Source: Myotis daubentonii
Taxonomy: Eukaryota > Chordata > Mammalia > Chiroptera > Vespertilionidae
Direction: 5' to 3'
Assembly: GCF_963259705.1 (NCBI RefSeq)
Contig: NC_081846.1
Coordinates: 53,349,205 to 53,413,204, forward strand
Length of the DNA: 64,000 bases
Position numbers and translations under genes: made by a program. The notes under the pieces were generated by a model. The model made no database searches. It was not told the origin of the DNA and worked only from the letters and a program-made list of their open reading frames with translations. Of the stretch, positions 24,058 to 37,130 are shown piece by piece; the stretch's first letter is position 1; each line of letters begins with the position of its first letter.

Positions 24058-25122
24058 TTTAACTCGAGAAGTGATTTATCTTAAAATGTAGGAACAATTT
24101 ATAAGGTTTTTCCATATGCATAATTCTATTCTTTGTACCAATCACATATTTTTGCTTTTATTCTAGCCTAATCAACTATCATATCTGCCTTGAGAGTGAA
24201 ACTATGTTCAGTAATGATAATTTCTATTAGTAGAAAGTTAAAATTGTCAATGAAAATATATAAATTAACATTCTTCTTTTTATATGATTCTTCTAAGTCA
24301 ATCCTTTAGGATCTCATCAATTAGTAAAGATTAATTGACTTGTGAAGTTGAGAAAAGATAAGAATACATCTACTAGTGTTTGATTCTACCATACTGAGAG
24401 GCTCTGTATTCATTGACAACTTCTATTTGCATAGCTCTTTAGCCACTAAAAGGTTTTCAAATTCTTCAAATAAAATTATTATAAAGAATGATGTTAAATC
24501 AACTATTTATGTGAAAAATAATATTTTATTATAATTTGACGTTTTTACCACTTTTCTTTAGGACATTTTTTTCTTTTTCTTCCTAAAAGATATCAATCAT
24601 GTATAAAACTAGAAAGATACATTGACATACTAAGGGAGAAGAATAAAAACCTATTAGCTAACAGCCAGGAAGAACCAATTTATTTTAAATAAACCTCATT
24701 TAAATCTATACTGCATTAACATAGCAATTTAAAGTAGATGATTCTAAATTACCTGCCACCTTCTGTCAGGAATATGCTACAGACATTTCTTGAACTATAA
24801 AGATTGGAATAAAGACAATTTGTTAATAGAATCAATTAGTTGATGCTTCCTTCTTTTTCTCTTTTTCTTCTTCCACTCAGAAGTTAAGATCATCTACCCT
24901 AGCCATTGGGCAAGCATAACACAGGCTCCTATAGATGACTTGTTTATTGGCTAATAGTCATTCTCAACTTCTTTCTCCCCTGTCCACCTTTCACTATGGA
25001 GACTGAGAGTCTAGCTCTAGCTACTTTCTTTCCCAACCTCTTTTGTAGACAGGAATGTCCATATGATACATTTCTGGCCAATACACTATTAGGGGAAATC
25101 TGCTCTGAGGTTTTTGAAATAA
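24058..25122. other. Unclassified AT-rich sequence
   Basis: No repeat assigned. Frames at 24944-25198 (minus) and 24996-25235 (plus) overlap each other and run into the following SINE. Confidence 0.4.
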
Positions 25123-25134
25123 AAAGCTTAATAA

Positions 25135-25347
25135 GCCCTAGGTGGTTTGGCTCAGTGGATAGAGCGTTGGACTGTGGACTGAAGGGTCTTGGGCTCAATT
25201 CCTGTCAAGGGTACAAGCCCGGGTTGCGGGGTTGATCCCCATTAGGGGCGTGCGGGAGGAAGCAGGTCAATAATTCTCTCTCAGCATTGATGTTTCTATC
25301 TCTTTCTCCCTCTTCATTCCTCTCTGAAATCAATAAAAATATTTTTT
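25135..25347 (+). mobile_element. Ves SINE, older copy
   Basis: Starts 'gccctaggtggtttggctca'; the B box is degraded ('gggctcaattcctgtcaagg'). The flanks 'aaagcttaataa' (25123-25134) and 'aaatcttgataa' (25348-25359) are a duplication with two differences. Confidence 0.92.
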
Positions 25348-25439
25348 AAATCTTGATAAAAGAAGAGAGACAAGACACTGTTGCAAAGTTCTCATGGGTG
25401 TCACTTTGCTCTTCAGAATAAAAAAAAAAAGTTCTACTT

Positions 25440-25585
25440 GTGGAATGTTTATTTTGTACTAGGCCCCATACAAGACACCGTCCATGCATTCTCAAATTTA
25501 ATCCTCACAGTATCACTATGATAGGAACTAGTGTCAGAGACAAAGATATAGCTAAGAGATGATACAAACCAGGATAACAAAAGGA
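25440..25585 (+). repeat. MIR SINE fragment
   Basis: 'gtactaggccccatac', 'catgcattctcaaatttaat', 'cctcacagtatcactatgat' and 'gagacaaagatatagctaag' follow the MIR/antisense-MIR order. Confidence 0.75.
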
Positions 25586-25689
25586 ATGTGTAACAAAAGA
25601 AATTTGCTTATTTCCTCTATGAATATGGATTGCAGGAAGCAAAAATATATGTTTCTTAATGTAAATATTTTTGTAAGGTAAATATTTTC

Positions 25690-27250
25690 TCTCAGTCTAC
25701 ATTCACCAATTTATTTTTTTTAATTTTCAGAAAAACCTCCTCTGATATTGAGAATGGACTGACGATTCCATGAAACTTCTTCTGGCAAAATAATTTTGAA
25801 ATTTGTGCTCTGGAGAGTTTTGTGGGGTCTGTTGGCCTGTCCCTGGAGATAAAGCTGGGATGTTGGGGCAGGCAGCTTCTCCAAAGTCTACACATTCAAG
25901 CCCGGCCATTACTGCTGCCCTTTCCACTGGCTGTTCGTGGCAACAGATGCTTCTCTCTGCTGTTGTGACAGTCGGAAGGCACTGTGTCTTGGTTCTTTTC
26001 ATTATCCTGCTGGGCCTGTTCCTGAACTTTTGACAGTAGCTGCTGCTTAATGACAGCAAGTCTGTTGGTAAAATAGCTGTCGCTTGTGTTAAATGATCTA
26101 TAAATCTATGATCAAACACTGTGGTCTGGAGAAAGTGGGTGTAGAGTTAATGTGGCCCAGCCATTTAATAAGATGAACTGTGAAAATATTGTAAGGAAGA
26201 CCAAGTACAAACAAGGTTGAACACCATGGTCATCAGAATATAAAGACTTCCTTATTACCACATACTGATGATCTGGATGAGGCTTTCAAATTCAGCAATG
26301 AGCTGCATTTTTTATTTGGTCTCAGAAGTCAGAGGGACTCCCCAATGAGTCCATTTTTCCAGTGGCCAGATGCAAGTTATCTGCCTCTCCTCTGCATGCC
26401 ACAGGTCTCTATGATCTATGTGGGGCAGAGCTGAGATTGTTCTCCACTTTATCAAAGTCAGTCATTAAGAAGGTTTATTTTACCAGTTTTTAAATATTTC
26501 GTAAAGCCTATCCCAATGAACTGTGTGAGTATGGAAATGTAAAGATAAGAGTCATCAGTTATTTTCAGCCACAAAATCAATGATAGGATTTGTACTGAAA
26601 CAACATAGATGCATCTGAAGACTTTTCCCTCTGTTTTAATTCTACCTGGGCTTTTTAAAGCCAGAGAAATTCTAAAGTAAAACAGAAATAAATTCATGCT
26701 TTTGAAAACTCTCATCAGAGCCTTGGTGCCCAAGCTTTTTTCTGCTGGTGAGATATCTGTTCACCCAGCTGACTGATTTCCTAAAAGATGGTGACCACAG
26801 ACAGGGAGCAGCTATCTAGCCTGTGTCAAACAGCCTACAAGTTGACTTGAGGCATATTCCACCAGATCTACTTTAGCAAATAACGACTAACTTGTAAGTA
26901 AAACGTCTTGGTATGAAGGAGTTACCTAAGTCTGAAAACGACTTTTGTTTTGTGTTGTTTGGATAGAGGCATGCTGGAGGCTCGATTTTAGACAGTGTCA
27001 AAGAGAGAGAAAACGAGGGCCGGGAAATAAGCTCCTCCTAATGGACTATTCCACAGCCAGTTGCTGGACAAGCAAGATCATTTCCATGAAATTCAAATGA
27101 GGCATTTAAATTGGCTCCCTGGATAAATTACTCACGTGGCTATTCTCCTATCTGACATACATGCTGATTTTAGATCTGTCTTGTTGCCGCTAGAGTGTAG
27201 TTTATGTAAAATGGGTAAGGACGGAGAAAAAAAATTAGTTTGGCCCAATG
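25690..27250. other. GC-balanced unique block, candidate conserved non-coding DNA
   Basis: 1.5 kb without a recognisable repeat. Motif-rich pieces include 'ggcatttaaattggctccct' near 27100 and 'tgacagtagctgctgctta' near 26030. Frames on both strands (25692-26119) overlap and lack a domain. Function cannot be stated without a cross-species alignment. Confidence 0.25.
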
Positions 27251-27812
27251 AGCAGGTTAAACTTGTTCTCTTTTCCCAAAGCTTATACTATTGGTAAAAA
27301 ATCAAAGTTAATGGAAAAATTAGTTTGAGCTCTTCATTACAAGATATAAGAAAGTTACAAGTTACAGAAGGATAATTCCTTCAATAGAAAAGACTGAGTT
27401 TCAGGAGCTTATACTGCTTTATTTGAAGACAAAGAGAAGAATCATCAATACCAAAGGACAGAAAGGGATCAGAGAAATTGGTTTAATTTCATGCATCTCC
27501 TGAGCCTTACAAGTTTCCTCTGTTGAAAAGTAAAACATTGTCTTAATACAAGATGTGAATAGTGAAGGGAGCAGGCTCACCCAGTTAGTCACATCACTCC
27601 TTTGGTTTTGTGCCTTCCCAGTACTCTAAGGCCGATTTTCCTCTTCCTCTCCTAGTTTACCCCTGTCTCAGAATTAGTACAATAGCTCTAATTTAGCTGG
27701 AAATGTCTGTCCTGAGGTGTATATGAAAGGAATGGCATGAGCTCTTCAGAATAAATACTTGCTCTGTAAGCCATGTCTTATCATTCATATGAGAACACTG
27801 ATTATAAAAATA
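27251..27812. other. Unclassified sequence
   Basis: Nothing recognised between the unique block and the Helitron. Confidence 0.4.
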
Positions 27813-28026
27813 CTAGAGGCCCGGTACACGAAATTCATGCAGGGCTAGGGTCCCTAGGCCAGGCTGGCGATGAGGACCGATTGGGGCCTTCTGGCTGCTG
27901 GCTAGGGCCTTCTTTAGTTCTGTGCCACCCCCTGGTTGTCAGTGCACGTTATAGTGAGTGATCAATCTCCCAGTCTCCAGGTCGAACGCCAGAGGAGACA
28001 CTTTGCATATTATCCATATATACATA
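27813..28026 (-). mobile_element. HeliBat Helitron, antisense
   Basis: Starts with CTAG after A, then 'aggcccggtacacgaaattc' 'atgca', the reverse complement of the Helitron 3' hairpin and end. The body shares 'ccccctggttgtcagtgcac' with the copy at 49628. It ends near 'ctttgcatattatcc', the decayed 5' end. The frame 27773-27961 is incidental. Confidence 0.88.
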
Positions 28027-28053
28027 AACACACACACATATATATATATATAA
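28027..28053. repeat. (CA)n(TA)n simple repeat
   Basis: A CA run passing directly into a TA run at the Helitron 5' boundary; it may have grown from the TA-rich end of the element. Confidence 0.85.
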
Positions 28054-28474
28054 ATTGCTTTATGTTTATTCTTTTATAGAATATGAATTCTTTCTTTATT
28101 GAAATACATAAAACAGGTCTAATAATTGTATTGACTGAAGAACCTATAGTATTATTGTATTTTAATTATATGAAATATTAGAATAGAGATTCTTCAGAAT
28201 ACTTATTTTGCATCTTTAGATACTTTAAATTTGGACTCAGAAAAAATATTTAGAAATCTATGTAGTATTCTTAATAAACTATTTAATATTCTCCAATTGA
28301 ATGATATACTAATAGAATACAAAGAAACCTGGGAATTTTAAGGATATAAACAATAAGGGGATTACAGGTCACATTGTTTAGTGATGTCGGATGAAATCTG
28401 AAACTCAAGATGTCTTTAAATTACTGAAGAGTCCATATAGATTCCAGCTTATTAAAAAACTAGGAGCTGAATTT
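28054..28474. other. Unclassified AT-rich sequence
   Basis: No assignable feature. Confidence 0.4.
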
Positions 28475-28835
28475 TGTATTTCCAAATTTTCTGTGTTGAT
28501 GTCCTAACCTCTACGACCTCAGAGTGTGACTGTATTTGGAGATAGTCATTAAACAGTAATTAAATTAAAATGAGGTCATTAGAATGAGACTTAATTCAAT
28601 ATGACTGGTGTCCCCATAAGAGGAAATTTGGACATAGACACAGACAAAGGGAAGGCCGTGTGAAGACCTAGGGAGGAGAAGGCCATCTATAAGCAAAGGA
28701 GAGAGACCTCAGAAGAAACCCACCCTCCTGACCTCAGACTTCTGGCCGCCATAATTGTGAGAAAATAAATTTTTGTTGTTTAAGCCACCCATTCTGTGGT
28801 TCTTTACTATGGCAGGATTAGCAAGCTAATAAAGT
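28475..28835 (+). repeat. MLT1-type solo LTR (ERVL-MaLR)
   Basis: In order: 'gtgtgactgtatttggagat', 'aaaatgaggtcattagaatg', 'ctggtgtccccataagagg', 'ggagagagacctcagaag', 'ttgtgagaaaataaattttt', 'gttgtttaagccacccatt', 'gtggttctttactatggca'. This is the MLT1 LTR including its AATAAA signal. No internal retroviral sequence is attached, so it is a solo relic. Confidence 0.85.
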
Positions 28836-28924
28836 GCCCCAGGGATTATAAAGAGATAATTTCTTCCCTAAATTACTTTGCCTAGTCCCCCTAAAAATAG
28901 TAAACTCTGTGATAATCTGGCTGA

Positions 28925-29095
28925 TTAACTCCTTCAGTAATTCATTAATTAATTCATACTGTAAACAAATATGAATTAATTAGATATTTTCTGCCCAATG
29001 GTCACTTGCTACATTCTGGAGATACAGGATGTCTTCTCAAGAAATTTGCAGCTAGAGTGAGATACAGGCACACAGATATAATTGCAGCCAATGTG
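28925..29095 (-). repeat. L2 3' end, antisense
   Basis: The 'ttcattaattaattca' start, 'attctggagatacaggatg', 'ctcaagaaatttgcagctag' and 'gagatacaggcacacagata' follow the antisense L2 terminus. It includes a perfect hairpin, with 12-bp arms at 28947-28958 and 28970-28981. Confidence 0.55.
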
Positions 29096-29109
29096 AAAGA
29101 TGTCAAAGT

Positions 29110-29195
29110 GCATGCACACTTGTTGAGATCTTACTCTGTGCCAGCACTGAGCTGGAAGAACATTGCACTCCCATGAGAGGATTTTTCAATGATAC
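29110..29195. repeat. MIR or L2 fragment
   Basis: 'ttgagatcttactctgtgcc' followed by 'agcactgagctggaagaaca' resembles 'ttgagcacttactatgtgcc' and 'aggcactgtgct'. It is too short to decide between the families. Confidence 0.45.
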
Positions 29196-29284
29196 CTAAT
29201 ACCGTGCTTATCCTCTATTGAGGGAGAAAGGCTTTGGCTATCATCTGGCTATCCCACCAATAGCTCACACTGAAGCCTCCATCA

Positions 29285-29800
29285 CAGGGCTTATTGTCTT
29301 CCCCACATAGTCTGCGCCTCTTGTTGGCTCTCTCACCTTTCACATGGCACTCTCATCCATCCTGTTACTCAAGTAAGCCAAAACCAGAAATTAGCCTCAA
29401 ATTATTCTATCATTCCCACCCCATATCAGTTGGTTCATCAGATCTGGTGTTTCTTCTCAAATGTCTGTATACACTCTGTGTCCATACCTTATTCTCTCTC
29501 TCAGGCCTTCATCATCTTATGCTCATATTAGTTTAGGCTATATCCACAACCTAGTTACTATTTCTATAGTAGGAGAACTTCTACTTCCCGTTGCCTCTAC
29601 TTTATTCAACTTTCCATATTGAATTTTAAATTATATTTTTAAAGTGAAAATATGGGCATGCAGCTTTCTTGCACAAAATTTCATGATTGCTATTCAGATG
29701 TAACATGAATTTCTTATCCTAGTATATTAAGTCTTGTCTGCTTCTCCAGTGTTACCATCACTTATCAAAAATTATCTTATGGTCTGGTCATAAGGAAATT
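29285..29800 (+). repeat. L2 LINE fragment
   Basis: 'tggcactctcatccatcctg', 'ttactcaagtaagccaaaac' and 'ccttcatcatcttatgctca' match the L2 region where 'ccatccacccagttgctcaa' 'gccaaaa' is found. The frame 29294-29536 is a piece of this decayed LINE. Confidence 0.75.
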
Positions 29801-30239
29801 AAGACTTTGAAATTTTAAATATATCATACAAACTTGAATAAACATAGAGAGGGGGAAGGAAAGTTTTTCAGTAATTGTCAAACTAAGGAGAGAATAACCA
29901 TCCTAGATCTTAATATGTCTGTGTTTTCAATATTTATGATTCAATATTTATTAAACCATACATTCTTGTGCAGGTCCTGCATTATCATTATCATAGGATT
30001 TTACTATATATAGTGGGATGGGGGAACTATATGATGCAAATAAAAGTTATGATTATAAATAATTAAATAAAAATGAACTCTGCCTTCTAGTGTCTCAATA
30101 TGTATTTTGGAAAACATGGATATAGGTGAACAACGGGGTAAATGAATTCAACATGCATTTGATTTTCTTAGTGAAATATGACTATATACAACCATATAAT
30201 TGGCCCATTAAAGTGTTTAATCAAATAACAAGTTTCTAT
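29801..30239. other. Unclassified AT-rich sequence
   Basis: Nothing recognised. Confidence 0.4.
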
Positions 30240-30250
30240 ATTATTTTCTT

Positions 30251-30442
30251 ATGTTTTTATTGATTTCAGAGAAAAGAAGCGTGAGAGATATTTAGAAATA
30301 TAAATGATGAGAGAGAGTCATTGATCAGCTGCCTCCTGCATACCCCTTAGGGACCAAGCCTGCAATCCTGGCATGTGTCCTGATGGGGAATCGAAATGTG
30401 ACCTTCTGGTTCCTGGGTTGAGCAACACCGGCTGGGATTCAC
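30251..30442 (-). mobile_element. Ves-family SINE, diverged
   Basis: Shorter and more mutated than other copies; the B box is damaged ('gaatcgaaatgtgacc'). The exact 11-bp duplication 'attattttctt' lies at 30240-30250 and 30443-30453. Confidence 0.9.
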
Positions 30443-30889
30443 ATTATTTTCTTGCTTGGAAAAGAATTCCCAGTGAAGAATAGTTTAAAGAAAAATTAGA
30501 ACATTCAAACCTTGAACTCAATGAAAGCAATAAGCTAGCGTATTATATTATAGTTTTTGAATACAGTAGTAGGAATAGATACATCATGACTTCTAAATGT
30601 TACATGCCATACATGACCCCACATGCAGAATCAAGAAGTTGAGATAATAATGAAAACAGTTGTATTCTCCTTACAGTAATGTTTGTTAAAATTAATAAAT
30701 ATTTATTTTTCTTTGGCTGATATTTTGAATCAACCAAAGATAAATTCTTTCAATTTTTGATTTAAACACACACACACACACATAAACTGACAATGAGTCT
30801 TTATACATTGAATTATTGTTTTTTCCCCATTAAAAATCAAATTGCTGATATTTCTAGCCTCCCTTTTTAGCACACATCACATTGTTAGA
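30443..30889. other. Unclassified AT-rich sequence
   Basis: Contains a short CA repeat at 30765-30782. Nothing else was assigned. Confidence 0.45.
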
Positions 30890-32780
30890 AATCAGTAAAT
30901 ATTAAGCCATTATTTTTTAAAACCTATCATTTTCAGGCCATCCAACCGTGACTATTGTCTTCAGAAGTTCCAGTCTTCTGGAACCAGCTGTCTGTCGAAT
31001 TCATGAGATTTACGGGAGGGAACAACCAAGGACTGCAAGGATGTTTGAGGGTAAAGGTGCTGAATATTTTGTGAAGAAGCACTGATCATCAAAGAAGGAA
31101 AAAGAACCCAGCTTGATTTTAATGAAATCGTTTTCAAGTTCAGGAGAGGCAAGGATGATGGAAACCATCAGTGACTTGGAAAGCAGGTTAGAGGAGGAAG
31201 CCCCCAGTCTATTCAAAAAGACAGTTGATATCAGATAATAATTAGATAGTCTCTTGGAAATGAGTTAATGGACAGCCCTTATTCTGAACAGGTATGTTTC
31301 CTGTACAAACCCGAAATTGTTGCCCACACTGCATCTGTTAAAACTCTCCTGCCTACATTGGTGGGCGTGGAGAGTGTAGTCTCTTCATTGTCATTCCCAG
31401 GGCTTCTAGGAAAGCTTTTTGTGCTCTACAGGTTTTGTGGGTAAATGGAAATTTCCAGTCTCCAGGGCTGCTAATTTAACAGCTTTCGTCCATATTAGAG
31501 TTCAAGGAAAATAATCCTTTTTAAAAAGTGTACATGAAGTTATTTCTCATTAAATCATGAGAACGGCCTTCTCTACCAGTTACTAAGTACTAAAAAGTTA
31601 CCAATTACTAGGGGCTTTACTGACAAGGTCATTTACAAAAGAATCATTCAATCTGGACAGAGAAAAACTACTGCTGAGAACACAACTAAAAAATTCTTGT
31701 GCTAAATTCTCAGAAAATGAATGTTTTGGTTATCTATATTTACAGAAGGAGCGGTGAGAATGTTTCATCCTTGAACTGAGAAACTACCTCCGAGCACTTT
31801 GCAGAGAAAAAGAAGCAAGTTTGATTGCAACGGTAAGCTTGAACAGGTTGGATGTGCGGAGTATTGATTTCTCTCCTGTATTTATTCTATTCTTGTGTTA
31901 GGAAACGTTAAGTATCTGGAGAGGGATGGCAAAGTGGACATTTTAAAAACAGTTTGACATGATTGAAAGTCGTCATATTTGTCAAGGTGTTTTCCTGCTA
32001 CATGGGGTTGTTTTGTTTTCACATTTTTGTTCTCAATAGATGTCATATCCTTGAAATGTGGCAGATGCATGTCTCTGATGTATCCGTTTTCCAGCTTAAC
32101 ACCAGATGCAGTCAGTTGTGGACCAGGCAGCCATGCTATGTTGACATATCCATATGCTGTTGCTCCCTTCTTTGCTAATAAAGCAGTTGGTAAGTGCAAG
32201 AAATAGCTTGTGTTGTACTGTTCAGCATGCAGATCAAACACTGTTCTTAGCACTGTATTCTAACCAGCCATGGCCATTCTTTAGTCATGTCTCAAAAGGT
32301 ACCACAGTTCCCAAGCTGGTTTCTCTGGCAACTATAGAGACAATTGCATTACAATTCGTAATTGACCAGTCACTAGCCCCGGGGATTTTTCTTCATCCGC
32401 CAAGCTTCCATGTGGCCTGTGGAGTGTGGAAAGTGGTTGCTCCTCCCAGTTTCCTGAGTCCTTTGAGGCAGAGCCAGTGAACCACAACCCTCTGTGTTCT
32501 GATCACTGGAAGGATTTTTTTTTCTTTACAATTCATTCAGAACTGCTTTGACTTTCTTAAAAACTGTTATCCCAGGGAACAATACTGCTTGTTTTGGATT
32601 GTTTTTGTGCTTTTCATACCTGTTGAGCTCAAATTATGCTGAAGCTGCTAACTCACTTTATAAAAAGTCATCTGGAAAACAATTTGAAAATGTCACCCAT
32701 TTTGCTTCCTTTATAATCTTCACACATCTCCCACAAGACCAAAGGTAATGAAAATAATAACTTGCTACGCTCCTAAAACA
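30890..32780. other. Unique block, candidate conserved or transcribed non-coding DNA
   Basis: Almost 1.9 kb with no recognisable transposon and balanced composition. Several overlapping frames occur on both strands (31010-31216, 31882-32253, 31963-32480), none with a domain, a signal peptide or codon structure that persuades me. It could hold exons of a non-coding RNA or an enhancer. Confidence 0.25.
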
Positions 32781-35125
32781 TCTCTCAGATATTCCTGGTA
32801 TGCAAGCGATTTCAGATAAGTTGTCTTAAGATAAAGATATTATCGAAGACTTCGGTCATAAGTATTTGGAAAACTCCTTTTCAGTCCTTGAAAGAATATG
32901 TTTCACATTTCCTTTCTGAGTTCATGTGTAAGAAATCTTGGCACCAGAAAACATGCTAGTTAGCTTAGGCCCTGAAAGTCTGTCAAATTCGTCACAAATA
33001 TAGAATAATTCTAAATGAGCCTGATATTGGGAAGCATTGCATATTTAAGGAAATATACAAGTACATTTCTCTGTTAATTGATGTATAAATAAATCACCAT
33101 ATTTAGATAGCTAGGGTAATTACAATTGGAATTATAAGTACTTAGAGCTGCATTAACATTTACTTTGCATTTTCTGTGAACACGGATAGGTTGGTGTCGA
33201 TGGTAGAGTGATGGGACTCTTTTCTAAGCTCCCATCAGGATCCATACACTGCACACAGGTATGTGGGCAGAGACTGTGTGGAACTGCCAGGATTAAAAGA
33301 AACAGTCTGCAAGCACCCATACTACAGAGGCACTTCAAATGCCACTAGAAGAGACCTACTCCTTTTGCTTAATATTGTTAGTCACATTATCCATCACCAG
33401 CACCAGAGGAAATGGAGCCACCAATGGTACAAATCGAGCTAGAGAAGTAACTCAATTAACACAATTCCAATGCCACTGCCACTTTTTCAAGATGTGTTCT
33501 TGCTCACTCAGTGATTTTCCTATTTCATTGATTCTGGTCACTTGGGTTCCTTAAGAATATATATGGCGAAGCACTCTTGCTTTTATGGCTTACCATAGCA
33601 CAAATTGCTGCCGATGTGAATGTTCTTATTGGCATACATGGAAGAATGACCTTACTTTATAGAGCTATTATAAAAGCACAGTTTAAACCAGCTTTTCAAT
33701 TTTTGTGTGACAGGAGAAGGGGCTAATCTTATGGGTCTTGACCTCTCTCGAGCATTCAAACTATTGATGACAGAGCACAAGGCTCTTTACATTCCCTGCT
33801 TGTCATTTTCTTGGCCTTAGATGGTTTCCAACCCATTCCAGTGCATGCACCTTATTGATGTCCTGCACTGGAGGGTAATGCATCTTCTCAGACTCAACAT
33901 CTCTGGTCTACTCTTCTAAGGATTAAGGAAAGAAACAATATTCTGGAGTCTCAGGCTGGCTTTCTACATTTATAATTTATGGGAGCAAAAATACTACTAG
34001 AGGTATAAGACCTCCTGCCTTACTATTCAATGCATTATTTCACGCAACTAGTTGACTATCCAATTTCATGACTCACGTTTGTTCACTAAACTAGATCTTC
34101 TTCAGAGATACCTTTAATTTCTTTGACAGCATATGTTTCAAATTAGTATTCCGTTTTTTACTGAAATTTCAATGAGGATTCTATCCACTGTGCTTATTGT
34201 TCCCTTAGGCATCTATCTACACGCTATACAAATTTAAGCAGAAACTTTTTTTAAATTCCTCATATGGGTATACAAGTGAAAAGTACAAAATTGTTAAGGA
34301 TATCCTACATGCAGTATAAAAGGAGATGTAAATAATACTAAAAGGGAACACTGTAAGCCATCTGTCCGTGTCATGGCTTCTCTGGGAGATTCCAAGGTGC
34401 CTGTTACTTCAACATTCCCTCACAGGGGTTCCTTAAGCAGGTGACCTCACCCCTCTTACCATATACAATTGGCCCCAGAGCGTGTGCCAGACACAAAGGC
34501 ACCCACATAGAGTCTGGCCAACAGAGTGGACGTTGTCCTGGCGAGAGCACTTTTACCAACTGGGCTGCCTTAAAATGAAATGGATGAGACTGACAGTCCC
34601 AATCAGATTTCCATCTCTTTTGTGAAGTTTGAATGGGACATTCAAAGAAAGGCTGAAGACAATGGCGGGTAAGTTGCTGAGAGATGCACAGAAAAGAAGC
34701 AGTAAGCAGAAACTATGGGGATGTAGGACTCAGTGTTAAGAAAATGCCTCAGTGGAGAGGAGAATAATGAGGGTCAGTTTGCAAGTGATTGCAGGAGCTA
34801 TAGAGGCAGAGAGAGAGAATGGGGAAGTTGGCATCATGTGGAACACTAAAGCAGGGAGGAGAAGGTGACAAGTAGAAGGGACACCTTGGTTGTCCAGAGC
34901 TGTTTTTAATCTAAATGATCATCCAGTTCGCCATGGTAGTTAGCTGGCTGTGTGGTTGTGGGTGTTTTCTGAAAGTTGTTTCCATCTCCATGATCCAAGT
35001 TAAGAATCTATTTTGCTCTTCCTTATTTATGTCCACCCAATTTTTCTTCTCAATAAACCATGTCCAGCGTGCATGACTATTCTTAGAAAACAGAAAAAGT
35101 AGCACAATATTTATAGTAATTTGTA

Positions 35126-35152
35126 GGGGGGGTAGCAGTGGGCGGGGGTGGC
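35126..35152. other. G-rich tract, possible G-quadruplex
   Basis: Runs of seven, three and five G within 25 bases on the plus strand. Confidence 0.4.
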
Positions 35153-36241
35153 GATTTCTAGGTTAAATCACATGCAATCATATTGTTGAGAAAGGTTATA
35201 GGTTTGATAAAACAACATTTTACATTAAAAGGGATAGTAAAAGAATTGTCAGGGTTGTGTTTTTTTAACTATTTTCTGAGTTACACATATTGAGGCAATT
35301 CTTAAAAATGAGAGCTTAGGATAAGAATGTGTTAAGTGTAGAAACAATTTAGTAGTACATTAGCTTACTAAAAGCTCTGTGAAATCTTGCAAATAAGACC
35401 AAGTATTACTTCTGTTTAACTTAGCAAGAGAAAACCCCTTTTCATTTCATCAGAGCAACAGATAATATCTCACAAAATTATTTTTATAGTATGTATACAG
35501 TTTTTAAAACTTCAATTTATATAAATGAGCTTAATAACCACGTTGCATCTTATAAAATATAGCTGTCCTTGAGATTGTACTTAGCAGTGAATTATTCTAA
35601 ACTTTGGAATTCTTATTACTTCCAGTGTCATGTAACAGGTCTTAAAAATAATATAAAGGTATATTGATTATTTAAAGTTCTATAAATATCAGTTTGAAAT
35701 TTTTCTTTCTCTCTCTTCCTACCCACCATTTGGTTGTCTGTAATAAAATATTTCCTTTGTGTAATGTTAGTGCAATTTAGAGTTTTTGAACTTAAATATT
35801 AGGTGGAGGAGATTGGAAGAGCAATAAGAGTAAGGCCTTTTTGAAATAATGTGATAAAGATTGTAGATACTAATAGGGATTAGATAAACACATTTTATAT
35901 CCCGAGTATGGCTATAACTGGAGTTAAATACTACTTGCCACAGGATATTAAAATATTGAGTTTTCTAAAACAAAGTTTGACATGCAAAGTAAAATATATT
36001 CAAATTCTGTATTTCAGGAAGGAGGATGGGAATTAGCACTACTTTAATGAAATTTCTACTTGAATGAAGACAGAGGAAAGGATTCTAATTATAAATGCAT
36101 CTATTGGTTTAAAAAATATTTTTAGGAACTTGAATGTAGAAAATCAGTTGTAAAGTATGAAATTTCCTTAACAACTCTAAAAAAAAAACTGTATTTAGTC
36201 AAGTGGCTTTTAACTCTGATAATATCTATGTGTAGAATTAT

Positions 36242-36262
36242 GGGGGCAGGGTGGGGTGGAAG
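36242..36262. other. G-rich tract, possible G-quadruplex
   Basis: G runs of five, three and four, followed by GG, separated by one or two bases. Confidence 0.35.
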
Positions 36263-36718
36263 GAATATTAAAATTTTCTAATTGTTGAAATAATAAATGT
36301 ATATTTTGAAAATTTGTGGAAGCATAAAAAAGAAATTATCATGGACTCATAATTATCAAATTGACTCTTTAATAATTGGCATATATTTCCTTTAGCCTTT
36401 TTTATGCATGTTTTATTATAGAATTTATATATTGATACATATTTTACATGTGCTATTATTTTATTAATATGTCCATACTTCCATACTACTCAACCAAATA
36501 AAAATTATTAAAGAATCTTTCCAATACTCATTTTAAGAGTTATATGATATCTCACTGGATTTATTTAACATTCTTACATTGGTTAATTCAAGTTGCTTTC
36601 TATCTAAATCAAATTAAAATTGTAAAAATAGTTTACCAATAGATTCCAAAAATGGGTAATGAGTATAATGTTTCAACATTTCCAAACTTACAATACATAT
36701 TTCAAATATTTTGTTATA

Positions 36719-36930
36719 GCCCTGGCTGGTTTGGCTCAGTGGATAGAGCGTGGCCTGTGGACTGAGGGGTTCCAGATTCGATTCCAGTCAAGGGCATGTA
36801 CCTTGGTTGTGGGCACACCCCAGGAGGGGGTGTTCAGGAGGCAGCTGATCGATGCTTCTCTCTCATCGATGTTTCTAACTCTCTATCCCTCTCCTTCCTC
36901 TCTGTAAAAAATCAATAAAATATATTTAAA
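36719..36930 (+). mobile_element. Ves SINE
   Basis: Starts 'gccctggctggtttggctca'. The exact 15-bp duplication 'aaatattttgttata' is at 36704-36718 and 36931-36945. One base is missing in the A-box region ('gagcgtggcctg'). Confidence 0.96.
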
Positions 36931-36945
36931 AAATATTTTGTTATA

Positions 36946-37130
36946 AAAATTTATATTCTCTACTATAGATATTAGAACCTTCCTATTTATTCATGTATGG
37001 TTTTCTTGTTCACATTTTTTCTCCACTTTTGGGCTTTGTAATTTTCTTATCGATTTTATATCAAGTTTTTTCATATTAAATAAAAATATTAGTAATTTTT
37101 AAAAGATTTTTGCTATTTTATCTATCTATA
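36946..37130. other. Unclassified AT-rich sequence
   Basis: Short spacer before the Helitron. Confidence 0.4.

Larger units (their letters stand above)
32781..36700. other. Long unclassified stretch
   Basis: About 3.9 kb without an assignable repeat or gene. The part around 34370-34900 is less AT-rich and may be a very old LTR, but no motif settles it. Frames of 60-71 codons at 33153-33554 and 34911-35105 are unsupported. Two G-rich patches are listed separately. Confidence 0.4.
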
